A stretch of 64,000 nt of DNA from Streptomyces sp. SM11 (GTDB lineage Bacteria > Actinomycetota > Actinomycetes > Streptomycetales > Streptomycetaceae): assembly GCF_002910905.1 (NCBI RefSeq), contig NZ_NEUE01000135.1, forward strand, positions 17,067 to 81,066, given 5' to 3'. The notes under the pieces are model-generated. The model was not told where the DNA came from and did not search any database. It saw only the letters and a program-made list of their open reading frames with translations. Of the stretch, positions 1-8,054 are shown in pieces. Within the stretch, counting starts at the first letter, position 1; each line of letters opens with the position of its first letter. A program made the position numbers and the translations under genes.

Positions 1-905
1 GCGGCCCGTTCGGCGGCCCGCACCGCAAGCTGATCACGATCCTCACCGCCGTCCTGCTGACGCTCGGCATCGGGACGGGCGTCTGGTACATCAACTCCGG
101 GCAGTTCACCCAGGTCCCCTCACTGCTGGGCCAGACCCAGAAGACCGCCGAGCAGCGGCTCTCGGACAACGGGCTCGGGCTGAAGGGCGTGGACCGGGTC
201 TTCAGCGACACCGTCGAGCGGGGCTCGGTCGTCAGCAGCGAACCCGCGTCGGGCGAGCGGATCCGGGGCAACGGCTCGGTGAGGCTCGTCGTCTCGCGGG
301 GCCCGGAGATCGTGCGGGTGCCCGATGTCGTGGGCCGCTCCCTCGCGGACGCCCGGCGTTCCCTGAAGAAGGTGGGCCTGGTCCCCGGGATGGTGACCAG
401 GGAGTTCAGCGAGGACGTGGCCCGCGGCGAGGTGATCCGCACGGATCCCCGCGCGGGCACGGACCGCAATCCGGACACGGCCGTGGCGTTCGTCGTCAGC
501 AAGGGCGCTCCCGTCGACGTCCCGGACGTCACCGGGCTCCCGGCCGGGGACGCCACCGCCGAGCTGGAGGCCGAGGGGCTGAAGGCGGAGGTGCTGCCCG
601 GCCGGATCCACTCCCCCGAGGCCGAGGGAAACGTCGCCGAGCAGTCCCCCGGCGAGGGCACCGAGGCCGCCGAGGGCGACACGATCCAGCTGACGGTCTC
701 CAAGGGCCCCCGGATGCTGGACGTCCCGGACGTCACCGGCCGGGACGTCGACGAGGCGCGGAGCACCCTGGAGGAGGCGGGCTTCGAGGTGAAGGTCGAC
801 CGGCCGTTCCTCTCCTTCAGCGACACGATCGCGAGCCAGTCCGTGGACGGCGGCGAGCAGGCCCCCGAGGGGTCCACGATCACCATCAAGACCAAGGGGT
901 TCTAG
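1..905 (+). CDS. PASTA-domain Ser/Thr protein kinase, C-terminal part (5' truncated by window edge)
   Basis: The reading frame is open from the window edge (first full codon at base 3) to TAG at 903-905. It starts with a short basic stretch, then one transmembrane helix (about bases 30-95), then four consecutive PASTA repeats (about 112-310, 313-510, 514-710 and 715-902). Each repeat starts with a V-P-D/S-(V)-G/L-type motif and ends with a V-S-K/R-G-P-like strand. This is the extracellular sensor half of PknB/StkP-type kinases, which bind muropeptides and lipid II and phosphorylate division and wall proteins. The catalytic domain would lie upstream, outside the window, so kinase activity is inferred from family architecture. 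It ends 6 bases before the endonuclease IV gene and may be co-transcribed with it. Confidence 0.88.
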   Translation, partial: GPFGGPHRKLITILTAVLLTLGIGTGVWYINSGQFTQVPSLLGQTQKTAEQRLSDNGLGLKGVDRVFSDTVERGSVVSSEPASGERIRGNGSVRLVVSRGPEIVRVPDVVGRSLADARRSLKKVGLVPGMVTREFSEDVARGEVIRTDPRAGTDRNPDTAVAFVVSKGAPVDVPDVTGLPAGDATAELEAEGLKAEVLPGRIHSPEAEGNVAEQSPGEGTEAAEGDTIQLTVSKGPRMLDVPDVTGRDVDEARSTLEEAGFEVKVDRPFLSFSDTIASQSVDGGEQAPEGSTITIKTKGF

Positions 906-911
906 AACCAG

Positions 912-1784
912 ATGCACGCTCTGCGCAACCCGGTGGGCGGACACGTCCCGGTGGCCGGCGGTCTCGCCAAGGTCGGCCTGGAGTACGCCCGTGAGCTGGC
1001 GGCGGAGACCGTGCAGGTCTTCGTGGCCAACCCGCGCGGCTGGGCGACGCCCGCCGGGAACCCGGCGCAGGACGAACTGTTCCGCGCCGAGTGCGCGGCG
1101 GCCTCGATCCCGGCGTACGTCCACGCCCCCTATCTGATCAACTTCGGCTCGCACACGGAGGCGACGGTCGAGAAGTCCGTGGAGTCCCTGCGCCACTCGC
1201 TGCGGCGGGCGCGGGAGATCGGCGCGCTGGGCGTGGTGGTGCACACCGGTTCGGCGACCGGCGGGCGGCCGCGCGCCGAGGCGCTGGCCCAGGTGCGGAC
1301 ACATGTGCGCCCGCTGCTGGACGAGCTGACGCACGACGACGATCCGGATCTGCTGCTGGAGTCGACGGCCGGCCAGGGCTTCTCGCTCTGCTCGCGGACC
1401 TGGGACTTCGGGCCGTACTTCGAGGCGCTGTACTCCCACCCGAAGCTGGGCGTCTGTCTGGACACGTGCCACATCTACGCCGCCGGGCACGATCTGGCCG
1501 GCCCCTCGGGGATGCGGCAGACGCTGGACCTGCTGGTGGACACGGTGGGCGAGGGGCGGCTGAAGCTGATCCACGCCAACGACTCCAAGGACGTCGTGGG
1601 CGCGCACAAGGACCGGCACGAGAACATCGGAGCCGGTCACATCGGAGCCGAGCCCTTCCGGGAGCTGTTCACGCATCCGGCGACCGAGGGCGTACCGCTG
1701 GTCATCGAGACGCCCGGCGGCAGGGAGGGGCACGCGGCGGACGTGGCCCGGCTGAAGGAGCTGCGGGAGATTCCCCGGAACTAG
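912..1784 (+). CDS. nfo: Endonuclease IV (deoxyribonuclease IV, AP endonuclease family 2)
   Basis: A 290-residue TIM-barrel AP endonuclease that cuts DNA 5' of abasic sites in base excision repair. The metal-ligand pattern of the family is complete: His71 (HAPYLINFGS), His111 (VVHTGS), Glu150 (LLLE), Asp184/His187 (CLDTCHIY), His221 (IHANDSK), Asp234/His236 (HKDRHENIG) and Glu266 (VIETPGG), so a tri-zinc active site is expected. Length is normal for the family. It begins 6 bases after the kinase stop with only a weak ribosome site, suggesting coupling. Its TAG stop shares a CTAG with the stop of the convergent oxidoreductase gene, so the two genes overlap by 3 bases at their ends. Confidence 0.9.
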   Translation: MHALRNPVGGHVPVAGGLAKVGLEYARELAAETVQVFVANPRGWATPAGNPAQDELFRAECAAASIPAYVHAPYLINFGSHTEATVEKSVESLRHSLRRAREIGALGVVVHTGSATGGRPRAEALAQVRTHVRPLLDELTHDDDPDLLLESTAGQGFSLCSRTWDFGPYFEALYSHPKLGVCLDTCHIYAAGHDLAGPSGMRQTLDLLVDTVGEGRLKLIHANDSKDVVGAHKDRHENIGAGHIGAEPFRELFTHPATEGVPLVIETPGGREGHAADVARLKELREIPRN

Positions 1785-2413
1785 AGCTCGGGGCCGTCCC
1801 CGGGCTCCTCCTGGTAGGAGTAGCGCTGCTCGCTCCAGGGGTCGCCGATGTTGTGGTAGCCCCGCTCCTCCCAGAACCCGCGCCGGTCCGCCGTCATGTA
1901 CTCGATGCCCCGGACCCACTTCGGGCCCTTCCAGGCGTACAGGTGCGGGACGACGAGACGAAGCGGGAAGCCGTGCTCGGCGGTGAGGAGTTCGCCGTCC
2001 TTGTGGGTGGCGAAGAGGGTGCCCTCGGAGGCGAAGTCGTCGAGGCGGAGGTTCGAGGAGAAGCCATACTCGGCCCAGACCATCACATGGGTGACATCAG
2101 GGGCGGGCGGTGCCAGTTCGAGGACCGTACGGGCGGGGATCCCGCCCCATTCGGCGCCGATCATGCTGAACTTCGTCACGCAGTGCAGATCGGCGACCAC
2201 CGAGGAGAACGGCAGCGCCGAGAACTCCTGGTGGTTCCAGCAGTGCTTGTCGCCGTCGGCGGTGGCCCCGAAGACCCGGAACTCCCAGCGGTCGGGCTTG
2301 AACTTGGGAACGGGCCCGTAGTGGGTGACCGGCCATCCGCGCTGCAGTCGCTGTCCCGGCGGAAGCTCGGACTGCCCTGTTTCGCGATTCTCCCGGCTTT
2401 CCGGCTGACCCAT
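1781..2413 (-). CDS. Sulfite oxidase-like molybdopterin-dependent oxidoreductase
   Basis: A 210-residue soluble protein of the oxidoreductase molybdopterin-binding (SUOX/MsrP-like) fold. The Mo-ligating cysteine is probably Cys78 in VADLHCVTKFSM, the family position. The downstream stretch with MVWAEYG, the EHGFPLRLVVPHLYAWKG-type segment and the WVRGIEY motif is typical of short actinobacterial members. No twin-arginine signal, heme or dimerisation domain is present, so it is a minimal cytosolic version; electron donor and substrate are unknown. It is transcribed towards nfo (3-base overlap at stop codons) and divergently from bacterioferritin. Confidence 0.82.
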   Translation of the reverse strand: MGQPESRENRETGQSELPPGQRLQRGWPVTHYGPVPKFKPDRWEFRVFGATADGDKHCWNHQEFSALPFSSVVADLHCVTKFSMIGAEWGGIPARTVLELAPPAPDVTHVMVWAEYGFSSNLRLDDFASEGTLFATHKDGELLTAEHGFPLRLVVPHLYAWKGPKWVRGIEYMTADRRGFWEERGYHNIGDPWSEQRYSYQEEPGDGPEL

Positions 2414-2478
2414 GTCTCCATGGTGACAGACAGGCAGGGGTGGTCATGACCAGGGAGGACCTCAACCGGGCAACTCGT

Positions 2479-2496
2479 ACTAAGCGTGCACTTACT
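2479..2496. promoter_or_regulatory. Imperfect palindrome in the divergent bfr promoter region (possible operator)
   Basis: ACTAAGCGTGCACTTACT pairs at 7 of 9 positions about its centre, and lies between the oxidoreductase start (2413) and the bfr start (2571). It could be a dimeric repressor site controlling either gene. It does not resemble the iron box seen upstream of bfd. No regulator is assigned. Confidence 0.3.
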
Positions 2497-2570
2497 GGAC
2501 GACCGCTGAGCACGGTGCGAGGATCTGGCCAACTTGCCAGATCGATCACCGGTTGGAAGGAGCCTTTGCC

Positions 2571-3050
2571 ATGCAGGGCGACCCCGAGGTCCTTGAGTTT
2601 CTCAATGAGCAGCTGACCGCCGAACTGACTGCCATCAACCAGTACTTCCTGCACGCCAAGATGCAGGACAACTTCGGGTGGACCAAGCTCGCCAAATACA
2701 CCCGGGCCGAGTCCTTCGACGAGATGAAGCACGCCGAGATCCTCACCGACCGGATCCTGTTCCTCGACGGGCTGCCGAACTACCAGCGGCTTTTCCATGT
2801 CCGGGTGGGCCAGACGGTCACCGAGATGTTCCAGGCGGACCGCCAGGTCGAGGTGGAGGCGATCGACCGCCTCAAGCGCGGCATCGAGGTCATGCGCGGC
2901 AAGGGCGACATCACGTCCGCGAACATCTTCGAGTCGATCCTGGAGGACGAGGAGCACCACATCGACTATCTCGACACCCAGCTGGAGCTGGTCGAGAAGC
3001 TCGGTGAGCCGCTCTACATCGCCCAGCTGATCGAGCAGCCGGAGAGCTGA
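2571..3050 (+). CDS. bfr: Bacterioferritin (heme-containing iron-storage ferritin)
   Basis: A 159-residue four-helix ferritin subunit that forms 24-mer cages, oxidises Fe(II) at a di-iron centre and stores Fe(III). The ferroxidase ligands are all at their classic positions: Glu18, Glu51, His54, Glu94, Glu127 and His130. Met52, the inter-subunit heme ligand of true bacterioferritins, is also present. The ATG at 2571 is chosen over an in-frame TTG at 2553 because GGAAGGAG ends 8 bases upstream of it and families start at MQGDPEV. The gene faces bacterioferritin-associated ferredoxin (bfd) tail to tail with a 4-base gap, so iron storage and release functions are adjacent but separately promoted. 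Confidence 0.95.
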   Translation: MQGDPEVLEFLNEQLTAELTAINQYFLHAKMQDNFGWTKLAKYTRAESFDEMKHAEILTDRILFLDGLPNYQRLFHVRVGQTVTEMFQADRQVEVEAIDRLKRGIEVMRGKGDITSANIFESILEDEEHHIDYLDTQLELVEKLGEPLYIAQLIEQPES

Positions 3051-3054
3051 CCGC

Positions 3055-3330
3055 TCAGGCGGCGTCGGAGAGCCGTACGTCCCCGGTGCCGACCGCGGAC
3101 ACCGCCGCCGGGTGTGCGAGCGAGGCGGTCACCGGTTCCTGTCGCTGGTCGAGCAGATCGCGACGGGGGCAGTCACCCCGTCCCAGCAGGGCCTGGATCC
3201 GGCGCACACATCCGCCGCAGTCCGTCCCGGCCTTGCAGGCCGACGCGATCTGCCGGGGTGTGCAGGCTCCGGCGTCCGCATGCTTCTTGACCTGTGCTTC
3301 CGTAACTCCGAAGCAGGAACAGACGTACAT
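3055..3330 (-). CDS. bfd: Bacterioferritin-associated ferredoxin, [2Fe-2S]
   Basis: A 91-residue small redox protein that docks on bacterioferritin and passes electrons to release stored iron. The four cluster cysteines are seen as C4-x-C6 (VCSCFGV) and a CxxC in TDCGGCVRR, the Bfd-type arrangement. The C-terminal 35 or so residues are longer and less conserved than in E. coli Bfd (64 residues). The ATG at 3330 is preferred over a GTG at 3339 because AGGGAGGT lies directly upstream at the right distance. A strong iron box sits about 50 bases upstream, indicating induction under iron limitation by a DtxR/IdeR-type regulator (DmdR1 in Streptomyces). Confidence 0.92.
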   Translation of the reverse strand: MYVCSCFGVTEAQVKKHADAGACTPRQIASACKAGTDCGGCVRRIQALLGRGDCPRRDLLDQRQEPVTASLAHPAAVSAVGTGDVRLSDAA

Positions 3331-3381
3331 GCGGTTCACCTCCCTGCGGGTCGGTCACGGGTGCCGTTCCGATTTTCACGG

Positions 3382-3400
3382 TGAGGCTAACCTAACCTTA
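3382..3400 (-). promoter_or_regulatory. Iron box (DmdR1/IdeR-type operator) upstream of bfd
   Basis: TGAGGCTAACCTAACCTTA matches the palindromic iron-box consensus TTAGGTTAGGCTAACCTAA at 14 of 19 positions. It lies 52-70 bases upstream of the bfd ATG, where it would cover the promoter. DtxR-family repressors bind such sites with Fe(II), so bfd should be derepressed when iron is low, consistent with mobilising ferritin iron. Confidence 0.82.
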
Positions 3401-3435
3401 CCCGTCGCTCAACCGGCGTAAAAGTCCGGATGCGA

Positions 3436-3472
3436 CTGTGGGGCACGGATCACATGGATCCGTGCCCCACAG
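3436..3472 (-). terminator. Terminator hairpin of the DAHP synthase gene
   Basis: A perfect 16-bp stem (3436-3451 with 3457-3472) with the 5-base loop ACATG, starting 33 bases after the DAHP synthase stop. There is no T-run, as is usual in Streptomyces. Confidence 0.75.
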
Positions 3473-3505
3473 GTGCGACGGCCAGGAGTTCTCCCGGCCC
3501 GCCGG

Positions 3506-4858
3506 CTACTGGTCGCGGTACATCTCGGCGACGAGGAAGGCCAGGTCGAGGGACTGGCTGCGGTTGAGCCGGGGATCGCAGGCCGTCTCGTAGCGCTGGT
3601 GCAGGTCGTCCACGAAGATCTCGTGGCCGCCGCCCACGCACTCGGTGACGTCGTCGCCGGTCAGCTCCACGTGGATGCCGCCCGGGTGGGTGCCCAGGCC
3701 CTTGTGCACCTCGAAGAAGCCCTTGACCTCATCGAGGACGTCGTCGAAGCGGCGCGTCTTGTGGCCGGAGGCGGCCTCGAAGGTGTTGCCGTGCATCGGG
3801 TCGGTCACCCAGGCGACGGTCGCGCCCGAGGCGGTGACCTTCTCGACCAGCTCGGGGAGCTTGTCGCGGACCTTGTCGGCGCCCATGCGGACGACGAAGG
3901 TCAGCCGGCCCGGCTCGCGCTCGGGGTCGAGGCGGTCGATGTAGCCGAGCGCCTCGTCGACGGTGGTCGTCGGGCCGAGCTTGATGCCGATCGGGTTGCG
4001 GATCCTGGAGGCGAACTCGATGTGCGCGCCGTCCATCTGGCGGGTGCGCTCCCCGATCCAGACCATGTGGGCGGAGGTGTCGTACAGCTCGCCGGTGCGC
4101 GAGTCCGTACGGGTCAGCGCCGACTCGTAGTCGAGCAGCAGGGCCTCGTGCGAGGCGTAGAACTCGACCGCCTTGAACTCGGCCGGGTCGGTGCCGCACG
4201 CCTTCATGAAGTTCAGCGCGTTGTCGATCTCACGGGCCAGGGCCTCGTAGCGCTGGCCGGAGGGGGACGACTTCACGAAGTCCTGGTTCCAGGCGTGGAC
4301 CTGGCGCAGGTCGGCGTAACCGCCGGTGGTGAAGGCGCGCACCAGGTTCAGCGTGGAGGAGGAGGCGTGGTACATCTGCTTCAGCCGCGCGGGGTCCGGG
4401 ATCCGGGCCTCCTCGGTGAAGGCGAAGCCGTTCACCGAGTCGCCGCGGTAGGTCGGCAGGGTCACGCCGTCCCGGGTCTCGGTCGACTTGGAGCGCGGCT
4501 TGGAGTACTGACCGGCGATCCGGCCGACCTTCACCACGGGCACGGAGGCCGCGTAGGTCAGGACGGCGCTCATCTGGAGCAGCGTCTTCAGCTTGGCCCG
4601 GATGTGCTCGGCCGACACGGCGTCGAAGGCCTCGGCGCAGTCGCCGCCCTGCAGCAGGAACGCCTCGCCCTTGGCGACGGCTCCCATGCGGGCGCGCAGC
4701 TGGTCGCACTCGCCGGCGAAGACGAGCGGCGGATACGACGCGAGGTCCGCGAGTACATCGCGCAGGGCCTCGGAGTCGGGGTACTCGGGCTGCTGCGCCG
4801 CGGGAAGGTCTCGCCAGGTGTTGCCACCGGCGACGGAGGTATTGGCGTTCACGGTCAC
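3506..4858 (-). CDS. aroH: 3-deoxy-7-phosphoheptulonate (DAHP) synthase, class II
   Basis: A 450-residue class II (plant/AroA-II type) DAHP synthase that condenses PEP and erythrose-4-phosphate, the first step of the shikimate pathway. Family landmarks are FAGECDQLR, LLQGGDCAEAF, KVGRIAGQYSKPRS, LPTYRGDSVNG, YASHEALLLDYE, KLGPTTT, WVTDPMHGNT and GGIHVELTG...ECVGGG. The frame is open far upstream, but the family N-terminus MTVNA fixes a GTG start at 4858; the extra N-terminal residues of the longer frame would run through the trp leader region. It is transcribed away from the trp leader/trpEG operon, putting the first shared and the first tryptophan-specific steps back to back. Confidence 0.93.
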   Translation of the reverse strand: MTVNANTSVAGGNTWRDLPAAQQPEYPDSEALRDVLADLASYPPLVFAGECDQLRARMGAVAKGEAFLLQGGDCAEAFDAVSAEHIRAKLKTLLQMSAVLTYAASVPVVKVGRIAGQYSKPRSKSTETRDGVTLPTYRGDSVNGFAFTEEARIPDPARLKQMYHASSSTLNLVRAFTTGGYADLRQVHAWNQDFVKSSPSGQRYEALAREIDNALNFMKACGTDPAEFKAVEFYASHEALLLDYESALTRTDSRTGELYDTSAHMVWIGERTRQMDGAHIEFASRIRNPIGIKLGPTTTVDEALGYIDRLDPEREPGRLTFVVRMGADKVRDKLPELVEKVTASGATVAWVTDPMHGNTFEAASGHKTRRFDDVLDEVKGFFEVHKGLGTHPGGIHVELTGDDVTECVGGGHEIFVDDLHQRYETACDPRLNRSQSLDLAFLVAEMYRDQ

Positions 4859-4954
4859 ACGCACAACATTACGGGGTCGCGGGGGTCGTCCATTCGAACG
4901 CTCAATAATTGAGACACCCGCTCCGAAGCCCGGAACGTCCGCTAGGGTCGCAGC

Positions 4955-5023
4955 ATGTCGACGCGACTGATCAGGATCTCGATCCAGAACTGGTGGTGGA
5001 CCGCTCATCCGGCGGCCCGCTGA
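4955..5023 (+). CDS. trpL: trp operon leader peptide with three consecutive Trp codons
   Basis: A 22-codon ORF, ATG at 4955 to TGA at 5021, encoding MSTRLIRISIQNWWWTAHPA plus Ala-Arg. Three tandem TGG codons occupy 4991-4999. It is followed 24 bases after its stop by a strong terminator hairpin and then by trpEG. This is the classic layout of ribosome-mediated tryptophan attenuation; a trp attenuator before an anthranilate synthase gene has been reported in Streptomyces venezuelae. The peptide itself presumably has no other role. Confidence 0.9.
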   Translation: MSTRLIRISIQNWWWTAHPAAR

Positions 5024-5070
5024 CTCATCGCGCTGACACTTCGCGAAGGCCGCCCGAGGGGCGGCCTTTT
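5011..5070 (+). promoter_or_regulatory. trp attenuator: antiterminator and terminator arms
   Basis: The terminator is GGCCGCCC (5048-5055), loop GAG, GGGCGGCC (5059-5066), then TTTT (5067-5070). GGCGGCC at 5011-5017, inside the end of the leader ORF, is complementary to 5048-5054 and can form a mutually exclusive antiterminator. A ribosome stalled on the first Trp codons leaves 5011-5017 free and prevents termination; one reaching the TGA at 5021 covers it and lets the terminator form. The two pairings are read directly; the mechanism is inferred from the family. Confidence 0.87.
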
Positions 5071-5147
5071 CCGCGTCGCGGAGCCGTTCCTCCCCCTGAA
5101 ACCCGTACGGAATCCCGTACGGGCCCGTCCGGAAGGAACCTGCTCCC

Positions 5148-7049
5148 ATGTCCCAGACCGCACCGCGCTCCGCCTCCGGTCTCGTCCGCCGGCTGCTGGC
5201 CGACGACGCCCCGCCGTTCGCCCTGCTGCGCCGGCGCACGCCCGGCCGTGACCACGATCACGTCGAACTGCTGATCGGCGGGGTCCGGGAGGTGGACCGG
5301 CTGGCCGATCTTCCGGTGGGCGCGTCGCCGGCACTCGCCCTGGTGCCGTTCCGGCAGATCGCCGAGCGCGGCTTCGACGTGCGCGACGACGGCACCCCGC
5401 TGAGCGTGCTGGTCGCCGACGAGACGCACGAGCTGGAGCTCGCGGAGCTGCTGGCGGCGCTGCCCGCCCATGACGTGGGCGTGGAAGACCACGGCTTCGA
5501 CGTACCGGACGGGGAGTACGCGGACATCGTGCGGCGGGTGATCCGGGACGAGATCGGGCAGGGCGAGGGCGCGAACTTCGTGATCCGGCGGACGTTCCGG
5601 GGCGAGATCCCCGGGTTCGGGCAGGCGGACGCACTGGCGCTGTTCCGGCGGCTGCTGGCGGGCGAGCGGGGCGCGTACTGGACGTTCGTGGTGCACACCG
5701 GCGACAGGACGCTGGTGGGTGCGAGCCCGGAGGTGCACGTGCGGATGTCCGGCGGGACGGTCGTGATGAACCCGATCAGCGGGACGTACCGCTACCCGGC
5801 CGATGGGCCCACCGCCGAGAGCCTGCTGGCGTTCCTCGGCGACCGCAAGGAGAGCGAGGAGCTGTCCATGGTGGTCGACGAGGAGCTGAAGATGATGTGC
5901 ACGGTGGGCGACATGGGCGGGGTGGTGGTCGGGCCCCGGCTCAAGGAGATGGCGCACCTCGCGCACACCGAGTACGAGCTGCGCGGGAAGTCCTCGCTGG
6001 ACGTACGGGACGTGCTGCGCGAGACGATGTTCGCGGCGACCGTCACCGGTTCGCCGGTGCAGAACGCCTGCCGGGTCATCGAGCGGTACGAGTCCGGGGG
6101 GCGCGGCTACTACGCCGGTGCGCTGGCCCTGCTGGGCCGGGACGCGAACGGGGCGCAGACGCTGGACTCGCCGATCCTGATCCGTACCGCCGACATCGCC
6201 CCCGACGGCTCGCTGAAGGTGCCGGTCGGGGCCACCCTCGTACGCCACTCGGACCCGGACAGCGAGGTCGCCGAGACACACGCCAAGGCCGCCGGGGTGC
6301 TGGCCGCGCTGGGGGTGCGGCCGGGGCGACCCGGGGCGGAGGCGGACCGTCCGCGGCTGGCCTCCGACCCCCGGGTGCAGGTGGCGCTGGACGACCGGCG
6401 CGGCGGCCTCGCCCCGTTCTGGCTGCGGATGCAGGAGCGCACCCGGGATCTCGCGGGCCACGCGCTGGTGGTGGACGGCGAGGACACGTTCACCGCGATG
6501 CTGGCCCATCTGCTGCGGGCGTCGGGGCTGGACGTCTCGGTGCGCCGCTACGACGAGCCGGGGCTGCGCGAGGTGGTCCGGGCGCACGAGGGGCCCGTGG
6601 TGCTGGGCCCCGGTCCCGGCAACCCGGGCGATCTCACCGACCCGAAGATGCGGCTGCTGCGTGAGATCACCGCCGCGCTGGTGCGGGACCACCGGCACGG
6701 GCTGCTGGGGGTCTGTCTCGGGCACGAGCTGATCGCGGCGGAGCTGGGTCTGGAGATCGTGCGCAAGGCCGTGCCGTACCAGGGGGCGCAGACCCGGATC
6801 GAGCTGTTCGGGCGGCCGGAGACGGTGGGCTTCTACAACAGCTTCACCGGGCGGTGCGACGGTCCGGCCGCGGCGGAGCTGGGCGCGCACGGCATCGAGG
6901 TGAGCCGCGACGAGGACAGCGGCGAGCTGCACGCGCTGCGGGGGCCCGGCTTCGCCTCGGTGCAGTTCCACCCGGAGTCGGTGCTGACCGTGCGGGGCTC
7001 GGCGATCGTGGCGGAGCTGCTGGCGGGGCTGCCGGTGGTGCCGAGCTGA
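5148..7049 (+). CDS. trpEG: Anthranilate synthase, fused TrpE-TrpG
   Basis: A 633-residue monofunctional-chain anthranilate synthase converting chorismate and glutamine to anthranilate. The N-terminal chorismate-binding half (about 1-390) includes the GEGANFVIRR, MNPISGTYR, VDEELKMMC and VTGSPVQNACRVI segments. A linker leads to a class I glutamine amidotransferase (about 430-630) with the oxyanion motif GPGPGNPGD, nucleophile Cys in LLGVCLGHE and the FHPES His/Glu of the triad. The ATG at 5148 follows GGAAGGA. Expression is controlled by the upstream Trp attenuator. trpD is unlinked, at about 31 kb. The convergent dehydrogenase ends 9 bases after its stop. Confidence 0.94.
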   Translation: MSQTAPRSASGLVRRLLADDAPPFALLRRRTPGRDHDHVELLIGGVREVDRLADLPVGASPALALVPFRQIAERGFDVRDDGTPLSVLVADETHELELAELLAALPAHDVGVEDHGFDVPDGEYADIVRRVIRDEIGQGEGANFVIRRTFRGEIPGFGQADALALFRRLLAGERGAYWTFVVHTGDRTLVGASPEVHVRMSGGTVVMNPISGTYRYPADGPTAESLLAFLGDRKESEELSMVVDEELKMMCTVGDMGGVVVGPRLKEMAHLAHTEYELRGKSSLDVRDVLRETMFAATVTGSPVQNACRVIERYESGGRGYYAGALALLGRDANGAQTLDSPILIRTADIAPDGSLKVPVGATLVRHSDPDSEVAETHAKAAGVLAALGVRPGRPGAEADRPRLASDPRVQVALDDRRGGLAPFWLRMQERTRDLAGHALVVDGEDTFTAMLAHLLRASGLDVSVRRYDEPGLREVVRAHEGPVVLGPGPGNPGDLTDPKMRLLREITAALVRDHRHGLLGVCLGHELIAAELGLEIVRKAVPYQGAQTRIELFGRPETVGFYNSFTGRCDGPAAAELGAHGIEVSRDEDSGELHALRGPGFASVQFHPESVLTVRGSAIVAELLAGLPVVPS

Positions 7050-7058
7050 GGGACGGCT

Positions 7059-8054
7059 TCACGTCCTCGGCACGAGGACGTTCTCGCTGTGGCGGCGGGC
7101 CAGGTAGTCGGTGACGTTCGTGACGGTCGCGTCGATGATCTGGCCCACCGCGTCCTCGGTGTAGTACGCCTGGTGGGAGGTGACGACGACGTTGGGGAAG
7201 GTCACAAGACGGGCGAGGGTGTCGTCGTCGATGCCCTCCAGGGACTTGTCGAGGAAGAACAGCCCGGCCTCCGCCTCATACACGTCGAGTCCGACGCCGA
7301 GGAAGCGGCCCGCGCGCAGTTCGGTGACCAGGGCGGCGGTGTCGATGAGACCGCCGCGGCTGGAGTTGACGAGGATCGCGTCGTGCTTCATCGCCTTGAG
7401 GGCGGCCTCGTCGATGATGTGCCGGGTGCTGGGCAGCAACGGCACGTGCAGGCTGATCAGGTCGGCCTCGGCGAACAGCCGGTCCTTGTCGACGTACTCC
7501 ATGCCCAGCTCGACGCAGGCCGGGTCCTCCACCACGTCCCAGCCGAGCAGTTTCATGCCGAAGCCGTGGGCGATCCGGGTGAACGCCTCGCCGATCTTCC
7601 CGGTGCCGAGCACCCCGACGGTCCGGCCGCGCATGTCCCGGCCGAGCAGCCCGTCGAGGCGGAAGTCGAAGTCCCTGGTGCGGCTCGCGGCGCGGATGAT
7701 GCGCCGGTTCACGGCCATGGCGAGCGTCCAGGCGAATTCGGCGACCGAGTACGGGGAGTAGTACGAGACCCGGGCGACGCGCAGGCCGAGCCGCTCGGCG
7801 ACCTCCAGGTCGATGTTGTTGAAGCCGGTGGAGCGCTGGGCGATCATCTGCGTGCCGCCCGCGGCGAGCGTCTGGAGCACCTGGGCGCCGAGGTCGGCGT
7901 TGACGCTGGTGGAGACGGTCTCGTAGCCGGCCGCGATGGGCGCGGTGTCCCGGTTCAGGAAGACGTCCAGGCAGCGGACCTCGTGCAGCCCCTCGAAGGC
8001 CTTCTCGATCAGGGGTTTCTCATCGGACTGCACACCGAAGGCCAGGATTTCCAC
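7059..8054 (-). CDS. D-2-hydroxyacid dehydrogenase (fermentative D-lactate dehydrogenase type)
   Basis: A 331-residue NAD-dependent D-isomer 2-hydroxyacid dehydrogenase of the LdhA branch, likely reducing pyruvate to D-lactate or acting on a related 2-oxoacid. The Rossmann motif GTGKIG is at residues 150-155. Catalytic residues fit the family: Arg233 in NSSRGG, the Glu of DVYEAE (260/262) and His294 in TSHQAYYTEDA. The YSPYSVAEF segment is typical of LdhA homologues. The gene stands alone, converging on trpEG, and an 84-base gap separates it from macR upstream. The substrate is inferred from the subfamily only. Confidence 0.88.
   Translation of the reverse strand: MEILAFGVQSDEKPLIEKAFEGLHEVRCLDVFLNRDTAPIAAGYETVSTSVNADLGAQVLQTLAAGGTQMIAQRSTGFNNIDLEVAERLGLRVARVSYYSPYSVAEFAWTLAMAVNRRIIRAASRTRDFDFRLDGLLGRDMRGRTVGVLGTGKIGEAFTRIAHGFGMKLLGWDVVEDPACVELGMEYVDKDRLFAEADLISLHVPLLPSTRHIIDEAALKAMKHDAILVNSSRGGLIDTAALVTELRAGRFLGVGLDVYEAEAGLFFLDKSLEGIDDDTLARLVTFPNVVVTSHQAYYTEDAVGQIIDATVTNVTDYLARRHSENVLVPRT
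7061..7081. terminator. Hairpin at the trpEG/dehydrogenase junction
   Basis: ACGTCCTCG (7061-7069) pairs perfectly with CGAGGACGT (7073-7081) around a 3-base loop. It sits just after the trpEG stop but within the last codons of the convergent dehydrogenase, so it would mainly terminate trpEG transcription. Confidence 0.5.

Noticed and set aside
4859..5239. N-terminal extension of the DAHP synthase frame
   Set aside because: It would cover the trp leader region and is not part of the class II DAHP synthase family; the family start is MTVNA.
5025..6971. 648-residue ORF opposite trpEG
   Set aside because: Antisense shadow, His/Arg/Pro-rich; the plus-strand frame has clear TrpE and TrpG motifs.
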